This document shows, piece after piece, positions 22,362-34,614 of a stretch of DNA of 64,000 nt. Origin of the DNA: Jackrogersella multiformis (lineage: Eukaryota > Ascomycota > Sordariomycetes > Xylariales > Hypoxylaceae); assembly GCA_902806575.1 (NCBI GenBank), contig CADCXD010000005.1, positions 2,976,001 through 3,040,000 of the forward strand. The letters are read 5' to 3'. The position numbers and the translations under genes are program-made. Numbering within the stretch: position 1 is the stretch's first letter; every line of letters begins with the position of its first letter. The notes beneath the pieces are model-generated. The model was not told the DNA's origin, did no database searches, and saw only the letters and a program-made list of their open reading frames with translations.

Positions 22362-23631
22362 ATTTAATATCCCGGCCGATTAACCACGCTACCACAACTT
22401 TCTTAATTATAGGTATCTAAGTAGGTAAAATAATTATAGTTGCGATAAAACATTAGCTACCTACATGTAAGTAGCTATTTAATCGAGGGGGAAATAACTC
22501 GCGACTGTTGAAGCGGGATCAGAGAAACAGCGCATGAGCATGAGCATGAAAATGACGTTTGCGCTGCTCGGCAATTACCCGCAGCGGGTATGCGCGGGAT
22601 TACCTACTGTGGGGCATGATATCTACCGTAAAGCTTCCATAAAGCTTCCAAGGTTCTTGCGGGAAGGTCTAGGTTTGAACTTTCCTAACAGCTGCCTAAT
22701 AGAATGGTACGATATCCATGGACTAATTCAGTATTTAAGTTTCTATGCCTAGGTACTGTGTGGGACGGTTATGTACCTAATCAAGAGGATAAAGTAGGTA
22801 AAATCCTGTGTTTGGCTGAAGCTTAAAAACCTAGAGAATACAGCAACAAATAAGCTCCCTACTCTCCGTCGTACGATCAGTGGTATGCGAGAGAGTTCCA
22901 AGGTTGTTAATCCAGAACGCAATGGAATTACTCGACGAATACGACAAGAAGAATCCGATGTCATTGGATGAATTGCGTATTAAGTCAACAGATATGTTAC
23001 CTACGCCATATCAAGAACCAATTGTTGGTATTATGGTTTAAGTAAAATCTTGTGTGTTTGGCATTGAAGTTTAAAACCTAAGAAAAACAACAAGATTATA
23101 ACCTCTCTTGCAGTACCTACCACGGTAAATATGATGGAAATGAGCTTGCAGTCGTGCATGGGTAACCAGTTGAATCAGGACAACTAACCCGATCTGCTAC
23201 CTCCCATTATCGCTGTTGCGAATACCTCCGTCCGCACATCCACCCAACAGACGGCTTTCCCACAGAGAAACTACTGAAAGCCGCTGAAGCTAAAATTAAC
23301 TGGCCTTTCGTGGGAGTGATCACACACGACGAATGGACGACATCGTCGCCAGGGAGACCCAGAACGACAGCTCAAGGCCCACGACGACGAGCCATGACCA
23401 CGCCGGTGCCACGACAAACCACAACGGCGCCACAGCCTTCATCGCCATCTACGCCGCGACAAGCTAAAACGACATCACAATATCTTTCGTCTATGTCGGG
23501 TAATTAATCTAATTAATATTTCCTACCTACTCAAAGTCCCAATGGATACTCTGATATTTTAACCTCTATTATCAAATCGAAAACCAGTAGAGGCAGAAAG
23601 GAGGCAAGTGAAAGTACTAGGCAAGTAGAGG
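22362..23631. other. Gene-free intergenic DNA with a diverged direct repeat
   Basis: This is upstream of the solute-binding-like gene. Segments starting near 22798 and 23041 share a diverged sequence of about 55 bp (GTAAAATC, then TGTTTGGC, GAAG, TTAAAAC). The 65-codon ORF at 23310-23507 is Thr/Pro/Arg-rich and featureless. No gene is supported. Confidence 0.45.
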
Positions 23632-23636
23632 ATCAT

Positions 23637-23851
23637 TGTCAGGGAATATAAGCCCTTACCTAGTGTTTCCCTGTGTCACTGGGTGAGAGGTAGCAGAAAG
23701 AGGCTCGCTGGTAGTAGTAGTGTGTATTGAAAGACTATTAACGCCTGACCTGCTCCTCCTAGTTTTGGTGTCTTCGGCCCCCTACCTATATATACAGCTG
23801 GAGGATCCCCGCAGGGGAACCCTAGATCCTCTCCACTAGTGCCCCCTGACA
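23637..23851. mobile_element. Solo LTR (215 bp) of a retrotransposon with 5-bp target-site duplication
   Basis: The segment begins TGTCAGGG and ends CCCTGACA, the TG...CA inverted ends of a long terminal repeat. It is flanked on both sides by ATCAT (23632-23636 and 23852-23856), a perfect 5-bp target duplication. Inside are a TATATATA box-like sequence and a CCCGCAGGGG hairpin region. No second LTR, primer-binding site or polymerase ORF follows, so it appears to be a solo LTR left by recombination. The intact duplication suggests a fairly recent insertion. Confidence 0.82.
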
Positions 23852-23856
23852 ATCAT

Positions 23857-26800
23857 CGTACTTGCCATGACGATGCCAACGCCACAGCGTCACGCAGTAC
23901 CTAGGTAGCTAGGGTCTTCAAGGATAAATGTTACATCTATCCTTAATAACTTTACCAAGAAAACAACCTCAATTACAATATAAATCCAGTTAGTAACAGA
24001 TAACCAATTACTCCCCGAACATACTCACCCACCGAGAGTATATTTGATGCATATCAACATCTCGATACGACTGTCTTTATTATGACACAATGACATAATG
24101 TTCGACATTCTCCCCCGCTATAGTCTCGAATTGACGGTTAGTAAATTGGTCATTACCTAATTGCTATAAGTGTGATATTCGAGTTAGTCTCCTTATTCCA
24201 ACCACCTCATTACAATACAAGTAGAGACAAGGACAAGTCGCCGCCAATCATCATTACATCTTGATGTATGTGCCCTCATCCGTTCAGTTGCAACACCACT
24301 AGGTATATTTCTGGTCTAAATCCTAATATCATATATATCCTAGGTTAGGCCCTAGGGAGACTTTAAAGATAGCGAGTCGAACTCTCCCACTCCGGATTAT
24401 TCGCAGACCGTTACCGTTATCAACCACCAACAATCGAATCATATACCCTATTTTCACAAGTTTGTCTAGCTGCCACTAGAGATTCGGCTCATGATTTAGT
24501 GGTTTAGCTAGAAACATCGTGATCCTACTAATATTCAAACTAAGAAGCTGGGAACAAAGTTGGTGTTACTCAGAAGCTTTTTTCCAGATTCTAGCGGCGT
24601 TAACAAAGAGTCGCGCGATGAGATGCTCCGATTTTATAGACATCGCTTTGCTCCTAGAAGGATATTCTACATCTTCAACTCCATCCTCGATATACTACAA
24701 ATCCCACTCTATATCCAACCGCAACTGTATCTCAGCAAAGATAAGCTCGCCAGAATTAAGTCTCTACCTAGGTAGTCATTCACGAGTAGGTCCCGGTCTA
24801 CCTTCAGCACAGCTTAAAAGGTCGTTGGACTGACGCAAATACAGAAAATCGTAATCTCCTAATCTCAGACTACTTCGACACACTGGGTGCTTTTTTGAAT
24901 ACCTACCTAGGTAGGTACTCACGCCACTGGGCCACCAAAAGTCTACTCGCCAAGTATTTCCCGACCCTACACAAGATCACCGTACTCATCCATGACACAT
25001 GTCGGGAAGTTTGTTGCTGGAGCTGCTATAAATGCCGCTCCGGTGTCAAACCAGAATGCAATTCTATCAATGTTCATAACCGCACAATCCAAATACCTCT
25101 TGTAGGTAAACAGCTAGGTCAATAAACAGAGGTACATTTCCCACACCATAGGTGGCGTGACCTTGACTTGCCAGAACCTGAGCTTAGTAGGAGAGATTAC
25201 GTCTTCATTGCTGACATATTAGAGTAGGAGCTTTGTGAGCATGAATGGACAATTCAAGTAGATGTTGACATCATTATAATCACTATTTCCTTACAGGATA
25301 AGGTGAGTGATGTTGCACATATATACGAATACGAAAGGTTATTAATCATTAGTCAATCATTAGTTTGAAGTCCATTTTGTATAGCGACCAATTACACTAG
25401 GTAGCTACGAAACATTCCACATAATTAGTATTAATCGGTACTGATATTAATGAGTGGTGATAACCTCAAAGAGCCGCAAGTCCGGCGATTTTTCTACCCC
25501 CTACATACAGCCAGCCAGCCAAGCAATTTGGAGTAACTAATATAATTAGCTGCCTTCACGGCCCCAGTTAGTTAGGTATCTACCGACATACCCGCGATCT
25601 TTGGTGTGCTGCAGTACTTCCCGAGAATGTAGAGATACCTACCATCTTAATATGATGACAGGAACAGCGGGAAGTAAGCCGCTGAGTTCCGGAGACGAGT
25701 CAGTCTATCGCATGTAAGCATTGTTGCGAGCTAAGTACCAAGTCAGGTATCAGCTCATAACGCGGGTCAGAATAGAGGTGATCGTCGCTGGTAGCTTGGT
25801 AAGCCTTTCGTCACCCTGGCCAACAACAATGCCTTCCCGATTTCCCGTTTCCTTCAAAAATACGTTTCAAAGCTGCAGGTGGCAAAAAAAAACTATTCGA
25901 ATGGCCATCCTATCGTGTCCATGAGAGATATGTCGGCCTGGAGAGTGGATGGACGAGGTTCGAAATGCGCTGAGACTACATGATGTCGGCTAAATGGTGA
26001 GCATTGAAAGCAACTACGAAAAGGACATGGCATGATTCGACAGAGAATAGAAAGAAAGAAGGCCAGAGGGCGTTATCTGTCGTCGCGATACAACGCAAGG
26101 AACGCCACGAGAGGAGAGCGCAGCCAGTAGGACATGGTCTCTCACCGCTGTAAAAAGGACATTACTTCGAACTCGCATCGAGAGGGTACATATATAATTG
26201 AAAGGACCGAGCAGTGCCTACCTAGCCTACCTAAGGTTATGGTTGACGGCCGTGAAATTATATTAAAAACTCGGCCCCTCTTCGACCAGTGTAATGGAAC
26301 CTCTCCGCTTTGACATGCCATAACATGATATCAGCGATGCAAGGTACTTCCGAAACATATTATTAAGCTTTGTGCATACTATGTAGGCATAGGGCACGTG
26401 TTATCATATTCTCTTCCTGTTTCGCTACTCGTGCGCGATCTTCGCACATATTCATGGATGTCCCCTATATCGGGCTCGCCAGTCTGCTGAATCGATGGGG
26501 CGGCCATGTAACGTGACTACCAAAGCAAACATGTCCTGTCCGGTACCTATCTATATTTCCAAGTTTGTATCCCGATACCTATCTAGGTAGCTAGACCTTG
26601 TAGATTAGAGATCAATAGTCTTTCTTCGCCCGCTTAGCTACCTAGGTACTTACTTGAGACACAGAACACGGAATTGGTTCTATGCTTACCTAGTGGAGGC
26701 ATCTATCAATGTCAAGTTAATTCGTTAGGACTTTAGAAACCAGATATACAGAAAAGGGCGATGATGATATTCGCACACTATGATCTACATGAAAACCGTA

Positions 26801-27839
26801 TTACCTAGGATTGAGGTTGGATTTGCATTTTTATGTTGGACGTTGATGACTCGTTTTAATCCGCGGCAATTTTACCCAGGAACCGGACCCTCGGGAACAA
26901 TCCACTCTTGACTAGGTACTCCACCGGAGACAAGCCCTGTGGGTGCATCGTTACCTTCAAAATATAAACGGGCTATGATAGGACAATTAACGCAGAGCTT
27001 GTTAAAAGGACCATACTAGTTAGGTTATGTACTTAGCTCGCTATCTTATTCCCAGGTGTTAGGTGCTAGCTGTTAAAGTAAAATCAAATGACTCCGGATA
27101 CCGAAAACCGATTCAAGTCTAGCGGGACGGCCCAGGATATAACTGTAACTTACAGTGGGTCTTTATTATTTTGGGGGGTTTTTAACCTTTTACCTAGCAG
27201 ACCTAGCAAGAGTTAAAAGACAAAAAGGATCTTTAGAAAACGAAACCCTCCAGTTAGATTCGATGTTCACTTCCGAAAGGGGTAATAAGGGGGGTATTCC
27301 AGCAACTGGGGGTCGGTCGCTTGCATGGTCCTACGCTTCAATTTGCTGGCGCGATCCAATCCGATGCATTGTCCTTTTGTCCAGCCGCAACTACCTATTA
27401 GCAGAGAGGAGAGGAACAGATATGTAGAAACGAGGTGGAAGGTGAAAGTAGAGGGTTAATTTTTTAACATAGTATTTTAATTTTTAATACAAACTTACGT
27501 ACCTTATGGAAACATTGATCCTCTATCTACTACCCAGGTACCTACCTACAGTACCTACCTAGGTAATCAGACTACTTCTGCCGTCGTGTCGAGGTATCGT
27601 TGCAAAAGAACCAAACCACAAAAGAACATAACCGAGATGCGCTCGAATGATTGCGGCACTAGGGATTTATACAAATGTCTGCAGTGCACTTTCTTTTCTT
27701 CTCTGCGTTGCTTCTTTCCCTTCGCCGAGCATGGTTAAGTGAATGCAAAGTAATCTCGATTAGCAAGCTGGATTTTGCGTCGATCTCTTGAGTACCTACC
27801 TAATAATATTAATAAGTTGTTGAAACACGAGGGGGGGAA
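23857..27839. other. 4-kb gene-poor region
   Basis: No ORF with recognisable protein features was found on either strand. Five perfect TACCTAGGTA palindromes occur (23898, 24765, 24904, 26639, 27556), several extended to ACCTACCTAGGTAGGT. The last few hundred bases form the promoter of the SDR gene that starts at 27840. Non-coding RNA genes cannot be excluded by eye. Confidence 0.5.
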
Positions 27840-29136
27840 ATGTCGAAAGGAATAATCCTCATCACAGGCTTCAACGGCTACCTCGCCGGCCGAGTCGCCG
27901 AAGCCGCCTTGAAAGCCGGGTATAGCGTACGCGGTACCGTCCGCGATCTCGCCGCCGGCGCCGAAGTACAAAAATTCTTACTGGGCCTTGGCTACAAGGG
28001 CGGGGCCGAAGTCGTACAGGCCCCCGACATGACCGAACCCGGTGCCTTCGACGAAGCCGTAATTGGTATGGTCCCCTATTTCAAGCATCCTGCAACTGCG
28101 GAATTGCCAATTAGGAACCAGAGGCTAACAATAGTAACTGGTTCTAGGTTGCACCGCAATCATCCATCTCGCATCGCCGGTTAAGGACACTTTTGTTCTG
28201 CCGCCGCCCGACGTGGTCCGGATGGGTGTAAGCGGCACGACGGGGATGCTGGAATCGGCGTTGAAAGCCGGCCCGCAGCTGCAGAGCGTGATCCTGATGT
28301 CCTCGTCCGCCGCCCTCTTCGACGTGCCGCCGCAGCCCGGCGTCTACTCGGAGGAGGACTGGAACACGACCTCCGAGGCGGCTGTCGCACAGCTCGGTAA
28401 AGACGCAGGCGGCCTGCACGCCTACTGCGCCAGCAAGACCGCCGGCGAGAGGGCGTTCTGGCGGTTTCGGGATGAGCGGAAACCCGCCTTCAGCATGACT
28501 ACCTTGCAGGCTACGTGAGCACCCCCCATTTGATTACCGCCGATCATTACTATCATCATAACCCTCGTCCCTTTCCCTTTCCCTTTCCCTTTCCTTTTTT
28601 TTTTTTTTGTTTCTCCCTTCTCCTTCCTTCCCCTTCACACCCAATCCACACTATACCACAGCCAGCACCCAGCTAACCCAACCCGCCCCTACAGCTACTT
28701 CATCGGCCCGCCCCTCACGCCCTGGAAAACCCCCGCGCAGCTCCCCTTCTCGCTCAGCAACCTATGGACCCTCCTCTCCACCAAAGCGATCCCGGGCCCG
28801 CACATGATCTACGAGAGCACGATCGACGTGCGCGACGTGGCGCGCGTGATCCTGTGGTCGGTGGCGCACGCCGCCGAGGCCGACGGCCAGCGCTTCGCGT
28901 GCGCGTCGGCAACCGGCGGGTCGCAGGCCATGGCCGACGTGCTGCGCGCGCGCATGCCCGAGCTCGCGCTCGACGCCGGGGCCCCCGGCGAGGGCTACGA
29001 GCCCGGGTACCCGGCTGTCAGCGGGAGCGTGTCGTTCGACGGGAGCAAGGCTGTGCGGGTCACCGGGGAGGAGTATATCCCGTACGAGACGAGCATCGTC
29101 GATACTGCGAGGGTTTTGGTGGGGTTGCTGGGTTGA
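27840..29136 (+). CDS. Extended short-chain dehydrogenase/reductase (NAD-dependent epimerase/dihydroflavonol-reductase-like)
   Basis: Exons 27840-28065, 28148-28514 and 28695-29136 encode 344 residues. The nucleotide-binding TGFNGYLAG (residues 9-17) is followed by a basic VRGTVRD segment, consistent with NADP preference. The catalytic serine lies in LMSSSAA (127-129), and the YxxxK pair is Tyr168/Lys172 in YCASKTAGER. Such enzymes reduce aldehydes or ketones in secondary metabolism or detoxification; the substrate is unknown. The second intron (180 bp) contains a CCCTTT tandem tract and a long T run. The third exon is extremely GC-rich at wobble positions. All junctions keep the frame. It is an isolated gene with no obvious biosynthetic partner. 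Confidence 0.93.
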
Positions 29137-29880
29137 TTGGGGCCGTGAGTTAGGTTGGGCTTGACGACCTGTAACTAGGAGAGAGGCGGAAGGGGGAGAG
29201 GGGGATTGCCGGGCGGGCGATTCGTACGGAGCCTGTGCCATGTTTATACTCGGGGATAACGTAGATGTAAGGACTAGGAAAGGGACAGAATAGCATGGTT
29301 GCTTTCTAATACCTATGACACAGCAGATGTAATTAGTACCTTGTTGCATATAATTTATTCATGGTAGTCTATTAGCGTGTTCGTTCAGAGACAGGATATA
29401 TATATCAGCACCTACCTAGGTACCCAACATATGAAAAAATACAATGAACTAGGTCAGAGAGCAATCCATTAATATGTTATGATTACATTGATTATGTCTG
29501 GCGTTTTTGTCTTAACTCACCATGTTATACGTTCGCCGTCGATATCGGTACTATTCTCGTCATCGACTATTATCGCAAATTTTGAAATTAGCAAGATTTC
29601 ACCGTATTATCAAATGAATAATGTAAAGTGAGAACACGGGATTCATAATTCGTACCTAGCCAAGAAGCACCTAGAGAAAATTACAAGTATCAAGTACAAG
29701 TATCAAGTAGCAAACCCCATTCCACTGACAGATTCTTGAAGAGGCTCTTCATAAATCAATTCCACTTACCGTGGACCTTCTCCTACTAGAAAAAACATGA
29801 GCTTTCCTCAAAAAGATATCTTGTCACCCCTATGGTCATCTAAAGCAAGCCCTAAAAATCAATAACAAGTCAACTTTACC
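29137..29880. other. Intergenic region between convergent genes
   Basis: This is 3' flanking DNA of the SDR gene and of the Clr5/ankyrin gene. One TACCTAGGTA palindrome lies at 29413-29422, and a CAAGTATCAAGTA direct repeat near 29685-29710. No gene is seen. Confidence 0.4.
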
Positions 29881-32800
29881 CTATCTTTCAAGCGTAAGTA
29901 TGATTCCGCTTGATACAGCCAATTCCGTTATCAAATCTTTACATGCTCCGTGTCCGTTATCCTTAGCGAGCTGTATCGCCTTGCGGCACTGCTCGATCGG
30001 AAAGCCGACAATGCTTACATTCCAGAGAAACTGTATCATGTCTAGCCGGCCGTGCTGGGCGGCCACCTCAAGGGGCCATTTCGGGTCGAACGTGGATGGA
30101 GGTGCGTGCATGCTAGCGCCGTGATCCATCAAGGTTGCGGCAATATTGCAGTTCCCACTCATAGCTGCGAATTGCAAAGCTGTTCCGCCGCTTCGGTTTG
30201 CTGCTTTAGCGTGGACATCCGCCCCATTCTGAAGTAGCAACTCGACAATGTCGAGACTGCCAACCTTGGCAGCAGCTTGTAAAGGTGTTTGTTTTATCTC
30301 ATGGATAGCCTCTTTATTGACGTCTGCGCCATGGTTTAGAAGGAATTGCACCATGTTCTTGTTTTTGGTATGGATTGCCACTAGAAGTGGTGTCAAAACA
30401 GAATCCACGTTTTCGTTGATCTCACATCCCGAACCAAGGAGCCTTGCAGTCAGCGGGAAATCAGTGTTATTGCCTGCCGCGTCCTTTCTGATTGCTAGCC
30501 CAAGAGGAGTAATACCATAAAAAGTTGACTTATAATCGACTACACCAGAGTCAATCAATATGCACAAAATTTCTATGTTGTTAGGTTGTCGAATTGCTTC
30601 GTTAACAGCCGATGTTCCAAAACACAACCTGGGATTCTTAGTCGATCCGATGTGTGCTAGGAGCATGCGCAGCATACTGGGACGTCCGGCAATAGCGGCT
30701 TTAAGTGCATCTTCATTTGTCATATCTGCTCCTAGTTCAATAAGGCGACGAAGCAATGCGTCGCTGTCCTGTCTAACTGCAATCGTTAGGCAGCTAGTTA
30801 AGAAACGTGGTGTTGCTCGGCCAGACTGGCAAAGGTAGTCGAACATATCCACATATCCCGGCTCTGGATCGTGTATAATATACTTTCTCTGCAAATAATT
30901 CAATCTGAAATCCTGCATGGTCGACATCAAGTGAGAGAGAACTGCCTTGTTTCCCCATTTGTAGGCCTTTATCAAGACTTCGTCCGTATCTATGGAGAAA
31001 GGTATTTCACCTACTCCCACCTCAGTTAGAAGTCTAAAAATATCCTCTCGTTGAAATTGAATCGAATTGTGCAATGCTCCGGACATTTCGCTATTCGAAG
31101 CATGAGGATGGAGTGATAACAATTTTTTTACGTAGTTGATATCTCCTACTTTTGCTGCGGCAGATATTGCAGGCATAAATTGGCTTCTCAAGCTTTCGTC
31201 TCCATTGTCAAGGTCCTCAAGCGCACCTTCACTTTCGAGTGTTCGGATGAGCACGTCGTCTCTTATGTCAATTGCCTCAGCTAGCGGAGTTGAAAATTCC
31301 GAGCCACCCTTTTCGAGCCTTTCAGCAGGTGCTCCGCGGATATCAGGTTTCCGAGCAAGCATGAACTTGATAAGCTCTTGATTGCCACTTCGAATAGCCG
31401 CACAAAGGACTTGAGTTGGAGATCTGACGTGTTGGATCAGAAACTGAACAAGTCGGATATGACCTCGCTTGGCGGCCGACACAATTGCCCAATTGATCTC
31501 ATCCAAGAAGCGGATCAGGCATTGTTTACAACCGGTCTGCTCACAATCCGATAAAATCTTGGCGAAGATTGCTTTGGCATCCTCATCGGAAAATTCCTCT
31601 GTGATATGTTTTGGAATATCATAGGACATAGCCTCAGAATGACGAGATGGTGCAAGTCCGAGTAGAAGCTTCTCGGCGAGGTCCATCCTAACAAATCCTC
31701 TGAGCGAAAGAAGTATGAATGAGCTGCGGACGTCCGCTCCTGCTTTGATTAAAGCATCAACGACCTCGAGGTATTTCGGAGAGAATGTGCTGTGATTCCG
31801 CTTATCCGAGTCCTGGGGGTAGATTCCCCTTATAAGACATCCAAGGGCCCATCTATCATCATATTGGGGAGATTTCCATGTTTTAAGAAACGTTCGGTTG
31901 ACATCAGGTTTGTATCGAAGCAACTCGTGGATTACTTCGAACCCCTGGAGTTCGGCAGCTCGCTCTACAGGAGTGTACTTTTTATTACCAACGAAGAAGC
32001 TCGTGTTCTTGACATCCACTAGGCCGGTTTGGAGGAAGAACCTGGTTTTCTGGTGATCGCATGCTTCTATTGACGCCCAGAATAGGTTTTCCGCAAGGCT
32101 CTTCGCCACGGGGGTTGTATTTTGTCGGAAAAATCGTGACAGCAACGTAGTGACGTTGCTGCTATGGTCAAGGAAACGGAGTACGACCTCAATGGGTATA
32201 CCGTCCAACCCAATGAATCCATTTGCGGCTGAGAATAGAAGAAGCCGATGCAGATCAGCATCAGGCTTTCCATGCGGTGACCGTACCACCATGTTGTTCT
32301 CATAGCTTTCCCGAGCTCTCGGGAGAATTGTGTCCAATGTTTGAAGCGTAAGCACGGCGCCATAAAAGTTCTCGTGAAAAGACTTTTTATTCATGTATGT
32401 CATAGTAGCTGCGGCTTCGTGGACAAATATAGAAGCCAGCTTCTGAGCTCCGAATAGCAAACGTGAATCTTGCATTGGGGAGGGGCGGGTAGCTAATTTG
32501 AGACCTTTTAACATTAACTCGCGTTCAAATAGTTCAAACGGCAGGTCTTGTAGGAATAATGTCCCAAACGAAAACTGGGAAGAGCCGCCCAATTGCAGCG
32601 AAGAACTTCCTTCTTCCAGAGTCGGAAACGTGAGGATGGTGTCGGCTCCATGCTGTACTAGTGACTGTGAAACCAAGGGTACAATGCCGATAAATGACAG
32701 ATCCATAGACTGTTGGAAATATTGATCTCCGTCGGCTGAAAGCCAATTCTCGGTTGAGACGTCGAACGCGGAAAGTCGAGGAGACATGCTGCTAATTCTT

Positions 32801-33472
32801 GGGGAATCAAAATTTCTGAGGGTCGGGGGGCTTTTACTATCTTCATATGCCGATCCCACTCGTTCATCGCCGTCGTCAGCTAGCTGCTCTTGTGTGTCGA
32901 GGCTAGATGTCGAGCCAGAGCTCATGTGTAGTTGACCGGGATTCGCCTCCCTATCAGCTGTATCCGTGTATTGAGACCATTTGCCGCTCTTGTCTTGAAT
33001 CTCGATTAAAGCGTTGCTAGTGCTGCAGCTATCCGTTGCATCATGGACATCTGTCTCTACTCGACGACGCTTGTTAGGGTGAGATTCGCCTTTACAGTAA
33101 CGCCTCGCTCGATGAATTCTATTCATAGACACAGGGTGGCCTGAAATGACTACCCTAGACTGGACACCCTGAGAGGAGAGGCTGTCAATTTTTTCGAGTA
33201 GTCCTTCCCATTCGTGTCTTCTTAGATTCTTGCGCGCATTCCAGACTCTGAGCTGAGACTCGAACTGCGAAATACTGGACAAACACCGTTAGATTATCTA
33301 GGTTAGAGTGATTTCTGTATTGGTAGTCTTACGTAGCGGAGAGCCCATGATCTTTATCCATGGCCTGGACCAATTTGTCCATGGGTAAATCAGATGTCAG
33401 ATAGAGACTCAAGATGGTCTCCTTATGAACATCCCAGGTGCTTTGGGAGATCTTGCGCGTCTTGGTAGCCAT
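29881..33472 (-). CDS. Clr5-domain protein with ankyrin repeats
   Basis: Exon 1 (33472-33333) and exon 2 (33274-29881), joined across a 58-bp intron, encode 1177 residues. The first 70 residues form a Clr5 domain (TWDVHKETILSLYL, then LVQAMDKDHG, then FESQLRVWNARKNLRRHEW). A Ser-rich linker with a basic KRRRVE nuclear-localisation-like stretch follows. From about residue 430 onward there are many ankyrin repeats, clearest near the C-terminus (TPLLVAIHTKNKNMVQFLLN, TPLQAAAKVGSLDIVELLLQ). The Clr5 name comes from a fission-yeast silencing factor, but most fungal Clr5/ankyrin proteins are uncharacterised. Nuclear or DNA-linked function is an inference. This architecture belongs to large accessory families in filamentous fungi. 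Confidence 0.9.
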
Positions 33473-34614
33473 ATTTGATTGTGAGTTAATTAGATTAGGG
33501 GGATAAAAATCACGAAGTTAGAAACTATCTCTTTAGCTAGGAATGATGAGAATGATGGGGTATTAGCCTTTATATTCCTATGCGTCTATGTATACCTGTG
33601 GTATTATACTACCGTCTGGTGATATTCTAATTTGACAAAACCTGGGGGGGACGCTCACCTATCCCGATGGATCTAATAGTGCGAAGGAACTACGGCATTT
33701 CTTATAGCTGCGGCATGATGACGTGTAGAATTGGAAGGGAATCCTACAAGCTACTATCCGTCAGCCTATATACCTACCTAGGAGGTAGGTATACAGTATA
33801 TGTATAATGCTGCAGCGATCTAGCCTGGTCTGGCTTTGTCAGGCAGGCTGTATATTGTCCGTCCTATAGATCTAGGTTTTGTTACCCAGGTTTTGCCTTT
33901 TAGGTTTTGGTGTGCAGGTTTTGTCGCCCGGGTTTTGTCACCGAAAATGTTAGTGACAACACGATGGCACGCGCTACGCACTTCATCCAATCAATGAAGG
34001 CTTATGCTGCACGTCAGCAGCAGGCTCTGGAATCTGGAGATACCTACCTAGGTAGGGACATAAGTCAGCAGACTCTTATCGGCAGTGGTGTGCAGAGTTG
34101 TAGATGTGTGATAGATGATGTTGTGTTGAAGAAATAATGTAATGAGTACCTCTAAGTATAGATGTTGTATTGTTGAAGATTAACTCCAAAGGAGGTTTGT
34201 TGTTTTGAATATCTTAGGTACCTAGGTAGGTACCTACTACTAAGCAGGCAGCCAGGCAGCTGCCAGGTAGGTATTTTTATGTGCGCACCTTCTATCTGAC
34301 GAAAGAGCCTATAGCATGAGGCCCCACTGCCTCTACAATTGACATGTCATAAGGTAAAGTTTATGAATTATGACCATTAAGAAAACTATATATATGAAAG
34401 TCAATTGATAGAAACACTTCCGTACATACCTACATACCTACATACACACATACATACACTAGTCGTCTATAAACCAACAGGGTATCTTTTCATAATCAAA
34501 TCCACAAGTAGGATCAGCACCATCGCAACGCCACCGTCCTACCAGTCACTTGGCGACCCCAACCAGCCCAACAGCCCTCGCCCGCCCTCGCCCATGGTGA
34601 TAGGCCACGCTAGG
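33473..34614. other. Intergenic region with a 14-bp tandem array
   Basis: Promoter side of the Clr5/ankyrin gene. It includes the repeat array at 33874-33943 (listed separately) and two perfect TACCTAGGTA palindromes (34045, 34219), plus the near-palindrome TACCTACCTAGGAGGTAGGTA around 33772-33792. The ORF at 33907-34137 has no family features and overlaps the array, so it is not called as a gene. Confidence 0.5.
33874..33943. repeat. Five tandem 14-bp units, consensus AGGTTTTG plus six variable bases
   Basis: Five consecutive units start at 33874, 33888, 33902, 33916 and 33930. Each begins (A/G)GGTTTTG and differs in the last six bases. A single copy in inverted orientation (TGACAAAACCTGGG) lies at 33633-33646. 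Its mirror, with one mismatch, is the last unit, ending at 33940. The set could be a minisatellite, a protein-binding array, or the subterminal repeats of a 308-bp non-autonomous element bounded by TGACAAAACC. Confidence 0.7.

Noticed and set aside
23310..23507. Thr/Pro-rich small ORF as a possible secreted peptide
   Set aside because: No signal peptide, no cysteines, and it lies in a low-complexity intergenic stretch.
28563..28610. CCCTTT repeats as a telomere-like tract
   Set aside because: The unit is not CCCTAA, the tract is short, and it lies within an intron of the SDR gene.
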